From LGRD01 sp031382215 (GTDB lineage Bacteria; Pseudomonadota; Gammaproteobacteria; Burkholderiales; Burkholderiaceae_C), in NCBI GenBank assembly GCA_031382215.1, contig JANMYQ010000222.1, positions 1 to 8,851 of the forward strand: 8,851 nucleotides of DNA. Direction: 5' to 3'. Of this stretch, positions 6,698 through 8,851 are shown one piece after another. The notes beneath the pieces were generated by a model, which saw only the letters and a program-made list of their open reading frames with translations, was not told the DNA's origin and searched no databases. Made by a program: the position numbers and the translations under genes. How positions within the stretch are numbered: position 1 is the stretch's first letter; each line of letters starts with the position of its first letter.

Positions 6698-6855
6698 CCA
6701 CGGGAGCGCCGACGGTCCGACCGCGCATCGCGGATTGATCCAAAGCGAACATTTCGCGAAGTCGCTTGGCCCGCAATGACACTTTGGCGACGATGCCCTC
6801 CGGCAACCCCTGTGGCACGTGCCGTGCCGGGTTGAAGCACAAACGGAGACACAAG
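6698..6855 (+). promoter_or_regulatory. Leader with overlapping dyads before the GMC gene
   Basis: This 158-bp gap is the longest inside the plus-strand run. It carries CCGCG-CAT-CGCGG (6721-6733), GCGAA-CAT-TTCGC (6745-6757) overlapping the palindrome TTCGCGAA (6753-6760), and an outer stem CCAAAGCGA/TCGCTTGG (6740-6748 and 6762-6769) with one bulged A. GGCACGTGCC (6814-6823) is a further perfect palindrome. It may hold an internal promoter with an operator, or an mRNA structure that sets the ratio of upstream to downstream genes. No T tract follows, so it is not an obvious terminator. Confidence 0.4.
6845..6848 (+). promoter_or_regulatory. Ribosome binding site deciding a TTG start
   Basis: GGAG sits seven bases before TTG 6856-6858. 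It is the best ribosome site in the window and falls exactly where GMC proteins normally begin, so it decides the start over the in-frame TTG at 6766 and ATG at 6793. Confidence 0.7.
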
Positions 6856-8445
6856 TTGGACCAACAAGTCGTCGACTACATCGTCGTCGGAGCCGGCTCG
6901 GCCGGTTGCGTGATCGCACACCGCCTGGTCAAGGCGGGCCACTCGGTGCTGTTGCTCGAGGCCGGCCCGACCGACGCCACCAAGTTCGTCAAGATACCGG
7001 CAACCTTTGTGCGCGTGATCGGCACGGAGCGCTCTTGGGTCTACGAGACAACCCCGCAGCCGCACGCCAACGGCCGCAAGATGTACGTGCCGCAAGGTCG
7101 AATGACCGGCGGCGGCAGTTCACTCAACGCGATGGTCTACATCCGCGGGGCGGCTGCCGACTACGACGCGTGGGCCGAAGCGGGCTGCACGGGTTGGGCC
7201 TGGAAAGACGTGCTGCCGGTATTCAAGCGCGCCGAAAGCAACATGCGTTTCTCGGGCGAGATGCACGGCACGGACGGGCCGCTGCGCGTCAGTGACACGA
7301 AGTTCCGCCACCCCTTGAGCCTGGCCTTCCTCAAGGCGGCACAGGAAGCCGGCCTGCCGTACAACGACGACTTCAACAGTGGCCGCCAGGACGGCGTGGG
7401 CTTCTACCAGACCACGACCATCGACGGCGTGCGCGGCAGCACGGCGGCAACCTACCTCGCCGCTGTGATGGGAGACCCGAAGCTCACGCTGGTCAACGGC
7501 GCACATGTGCTGCGCGTGACCATCGAGGGCGGTCAGGCGACCGGCGTCGAGTACCGGCTGGGCGACGGCACGACGAAGCGTGCGAAGGCGAACCGCGAGG
7601 TCGTCCTCAGCGCGGGTACCTTGGCCAGCCCCAAGCTGTTGCAGGTCTCCGGCATCGGCCCGGCGGAACATCTGCGGCGCATCGGCGTGCCGTTGCAGCA
7701 CGACCTGCCGGGTGTCGGCGAGAACTTCCAGGACCACCTGGAGATCATTGCCCACGGCCGTTGCCGCGAACCGATCAGCCTGCTGGGGCAGGACAAAGGC
7801 CTCACGGCGCTGAAGCACGGCCTTCAGTGGGAGTTGTTCAAGACCGGGCTGTTGACCTCCAACGTCGTCGAGAGCGGTGGCTTCGTCGATACCTCGGGCA
7901 GCGGCCGCCCGGACATCCAGTTCCACGTGCTGCCGGTGCTGGTCGGTGATGTCGACCGGCCGATGCCGGAAGTGCATGGCATCTCGATCGACCCGTGCTT
8001 TCTGCGGCCCAAGTCAAGGGGCCGCGTGCGCGCCAAGAGTGCCGACGCGCTGGAGCAGGCGGAGTTCGACGGCGGTTTCCTCAGCGCGAAGGAGGATCTC
8101 GACACGCTCGTGCGCGGCCTGAAGCTGGCGCGCCGCATTCTGCGCATGCCGTCGCTCCGCAAGGTGATCGCCGAGGAGCTCTATCCCGGCCCGAACGAGC
8201 ACATGCCCGACGCCGAACTCGAGCAGTTCGTGCGGCAGTACGCCAAGACCGTCTACCACCCTGTGGGTACTTGCCGCATGGGCACCGATCCGATGGCGGT
8301 CGTCGACCCGCAATTGCGCGTGCGTGGCGTGGGCCGGCTGCGCGTGTGCGACGCGTCCGTGATGCCGACGATCTGCAGTGGCAACACCAACGCTCCCACG
8401 ATCATGATCGCCGAGCGCGGCGCCGAGCTGATGCTCGCCCGCTGA
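6856..8445 (+). CDS. GMC-family FAD-dependent alcohol dehydrogenase/oxidase
   Basis: 529 residues from TTG 6856, the normal size of bacterial GMC (glucose-methanol-choline) enzymes, which oxidise alcohols to aldehydes with FAD. Visible motifs are the FAD-binding VGAGSAGC at 11-18 with Glu35 ending strand two (LLLEAGP), GMC signature 1 at about 81-98 (GRMTGGGSSLNAMVYIRG), GMC signature 2 at about 252-269 (SAGTLASPKLLQVSGIGP), and the catalytic pair His468 (YHPVGTCRMG) and Asn512 (GNTNAPT). There is no signal peptide or membrane segment, so it is cytoplasmic or membrane-peripheral, probably passing electrons to a quinone or carrier rather than to O2. It resembles choline dehydrogenase (BetA) in general form, but so do most members, and no other bet-type gene is visible, so I give no symbol. 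Polyethylene-glycol and other primary-alcohol dehydrogenases belong to the same family. The aldehyde dehydrogenase follows after 43 bp, which suggests alcohol to aldehyde to acid oxidation. Confidence 0.92.
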   Translation: MDQQVVDYIVVGAGSAGCVIAHRLVKAGHSVLLLEAGPTDATKFVKIPATFVRVIGTERSWVYETTPQPHANGRKMYVPQGRMTGGGSSLNAMVYIRGAAADYDAWAEAGCTGWAWKDVLPVFKRAESNMRFSGEMHGTDGPLRVSDTKFRHPLSLAFLKAAQEAGLPYNDDFNSGRQDGVGFYQTTTIDGVRGSTAATYLAAVMGDPKLTLVNGAHVLRVTIEGGQATGVEYRLGDGTTKRAKANREVVLSAGTLASPKLLQVSGIGPAEHLRRIGVPLQHDLPGVGENFQDHLEIIAHGRCREPISLLGQDKGLTALKHGLQWELFKTGLLTSNVVESGGFVDTSGSGRPDIQFHVLPVLVGDVDRPMPEVHGISIDPCFLRPKSRGRVRAKSADALEQAEFDGGFLSAKEDLDTLVRGLKLARRILRMPSLRKVIAEELYPGPNEHMPDAELEQFVRQYAKTVYHPVGTCRMGTDPMAVVDPQLRVRGVGRLRVCDASVMPTICSGNTNAPTIMIAERGAELMLAR

Positions 8446-8488
8446 CGGCGGCGGTCTCCTTCAACAACCCACCACTCACTACCGCCCC

Positions 8489-8851
8489 ATGAACACCCAA
8501 GACCTTACCCAGCAGGAGCTGGCACGCATCAGCTTCCTGTCGCGGCGCAGCCACGGCAACTTCATCGATGGCGTGCTTTGCGAGGCCCACGCCAGCAAGC
8601 GCATCGAGGTGGTCGATCCCGCCTCCGAGATGGTCGTGGCCGAGACGCCCGACAGTGATGAACACGACGTGAACGCCGCCGTGGCAGCCGCGCGCCGCGC
8701 GCTGGAAGATTCCGCCTGGTCACGCATGCGGCCGGCCGACCGCGAGCGCATCCTCATCCGTCTGTCGCAACTGATCGAGGAACACGGCGACGAACTCAGC
8801 GCGATGGAAACGCTGCAGGGCGGCAAACTGCAGGGCGTGGCGCGCATGATC
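8489..8851 (+). CDS. Aldehyde dehydrogenase, N-terminal part (runs off right edge)
   Basis: The first 121 residues, open to the window end, of a protein whose family is usually about 480-500 residues. Family features are NFIDGV near 24-29, VVDPASEMVVAETP at 41-54, the helix VNAAVAAARRALED at 61-74, and RPADRERILIRLSQLIEEHGDEL at 81-103, then ETLQGGK in place of the more common E-x-x-x-NGKP. These belong to the NAD(P)-dependent aldehyde dehydrogenase superfamily. The catalytic Cys and Glu lie beyond the window, so activity cannot be checked. ATG 8489 is preferred because the preceding sequence is not protein-like and the family's N-terminus is reached at a normal distance; there is no strong ribosome site. 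It lies 43 bp after the GMC gene and probably oxidises the aldehyde that enzyme makes. Betaine-aldehyde, phenylacetaldehyde and general aliphatic types cannot be told apart from this piece. Confidence 0.88.
   Translation, partial: MNTQDLTQQELARISFLSRRSHGNFIDGVLCEAHASKRIEVVDPASEMVVAETPDSDEHDVNAAVAAARRALEDSAWSRMRPADRERILIRLSQLIEEHGDELSAMETLQGGKLQGVARMI

Noticed and set aside
6856..8851. GMC plus aldehyde dehydrogenase as a betAB choline-to-betaine operon
   Set aside because: Both families are broad, no BetI-type repressor or choline transporter is present, and the neighbouring cupin and butanediol-type dehydrogenase point to a different substrate. It is not excluded, but unsupported.

Overview
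The window is high-GC DNA with tightly packed genes in long same-strand runs. The proteins look like those of a metabolically versatile betaproteobacterium, probably Burkholderiales. That placement is an inference from protein style and base composition; there is no rRNA or marker gene to confirm it. I see no tRNA, rRNA, CRISPR array, transposase or phage gene.

The left half (about 1-4887) is all on the minus strand. Reading in the direction of transcription, it holds an AraC-family regulator (4887-3820), an exported MetX-like alpha/beta hydrolase (3653-2580), a small SCP2-like protein (2532-2209) whose probable original start is cut off by an in-frame TGA, and the first 670 codons of a membrane sensor (2011-1) with MASE1, CHASE and PAS domains. 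The sensor runs off the left edge, so its output domain is not visible.

The right half (5096-8851) is a plus-strand run, divergent from the AraC gene across a gap of about 208 bp. It holds a cupin of the 2,4'-dihydroxyacetophenone dioxygenase (DAD) family, a zinc alcohol dehydrogenase of the 2,3-butanediol dehydrogenase type, a GMC-family FAD alcohol oxidoreductase that probably starts at TTG, and the N-terminal 121 residues of an aldehyde dehydrogenase cut by the right edge.

The right-hand run reads as a catabolic operon under a divergent AraC-type regulator. A chemically consistent model is that the butanediol-dehydrogenase-like enzyme oxidises a vicinal diol to an alpha-hydroxyketone and the DAD-type cupin cleaves that hydroxyketone oxidatively to acid products. 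The GMC enzyme and aldehyde dehydrogenase would take a primary alcohol to an aldehyde and then an acid. The substrate cannot be read from the sequence. The points most worth following are this gene combination, the broken start of the SCP2-like gene, and the paired CCTGT(T)CAGG palindromes in the divergent control region.
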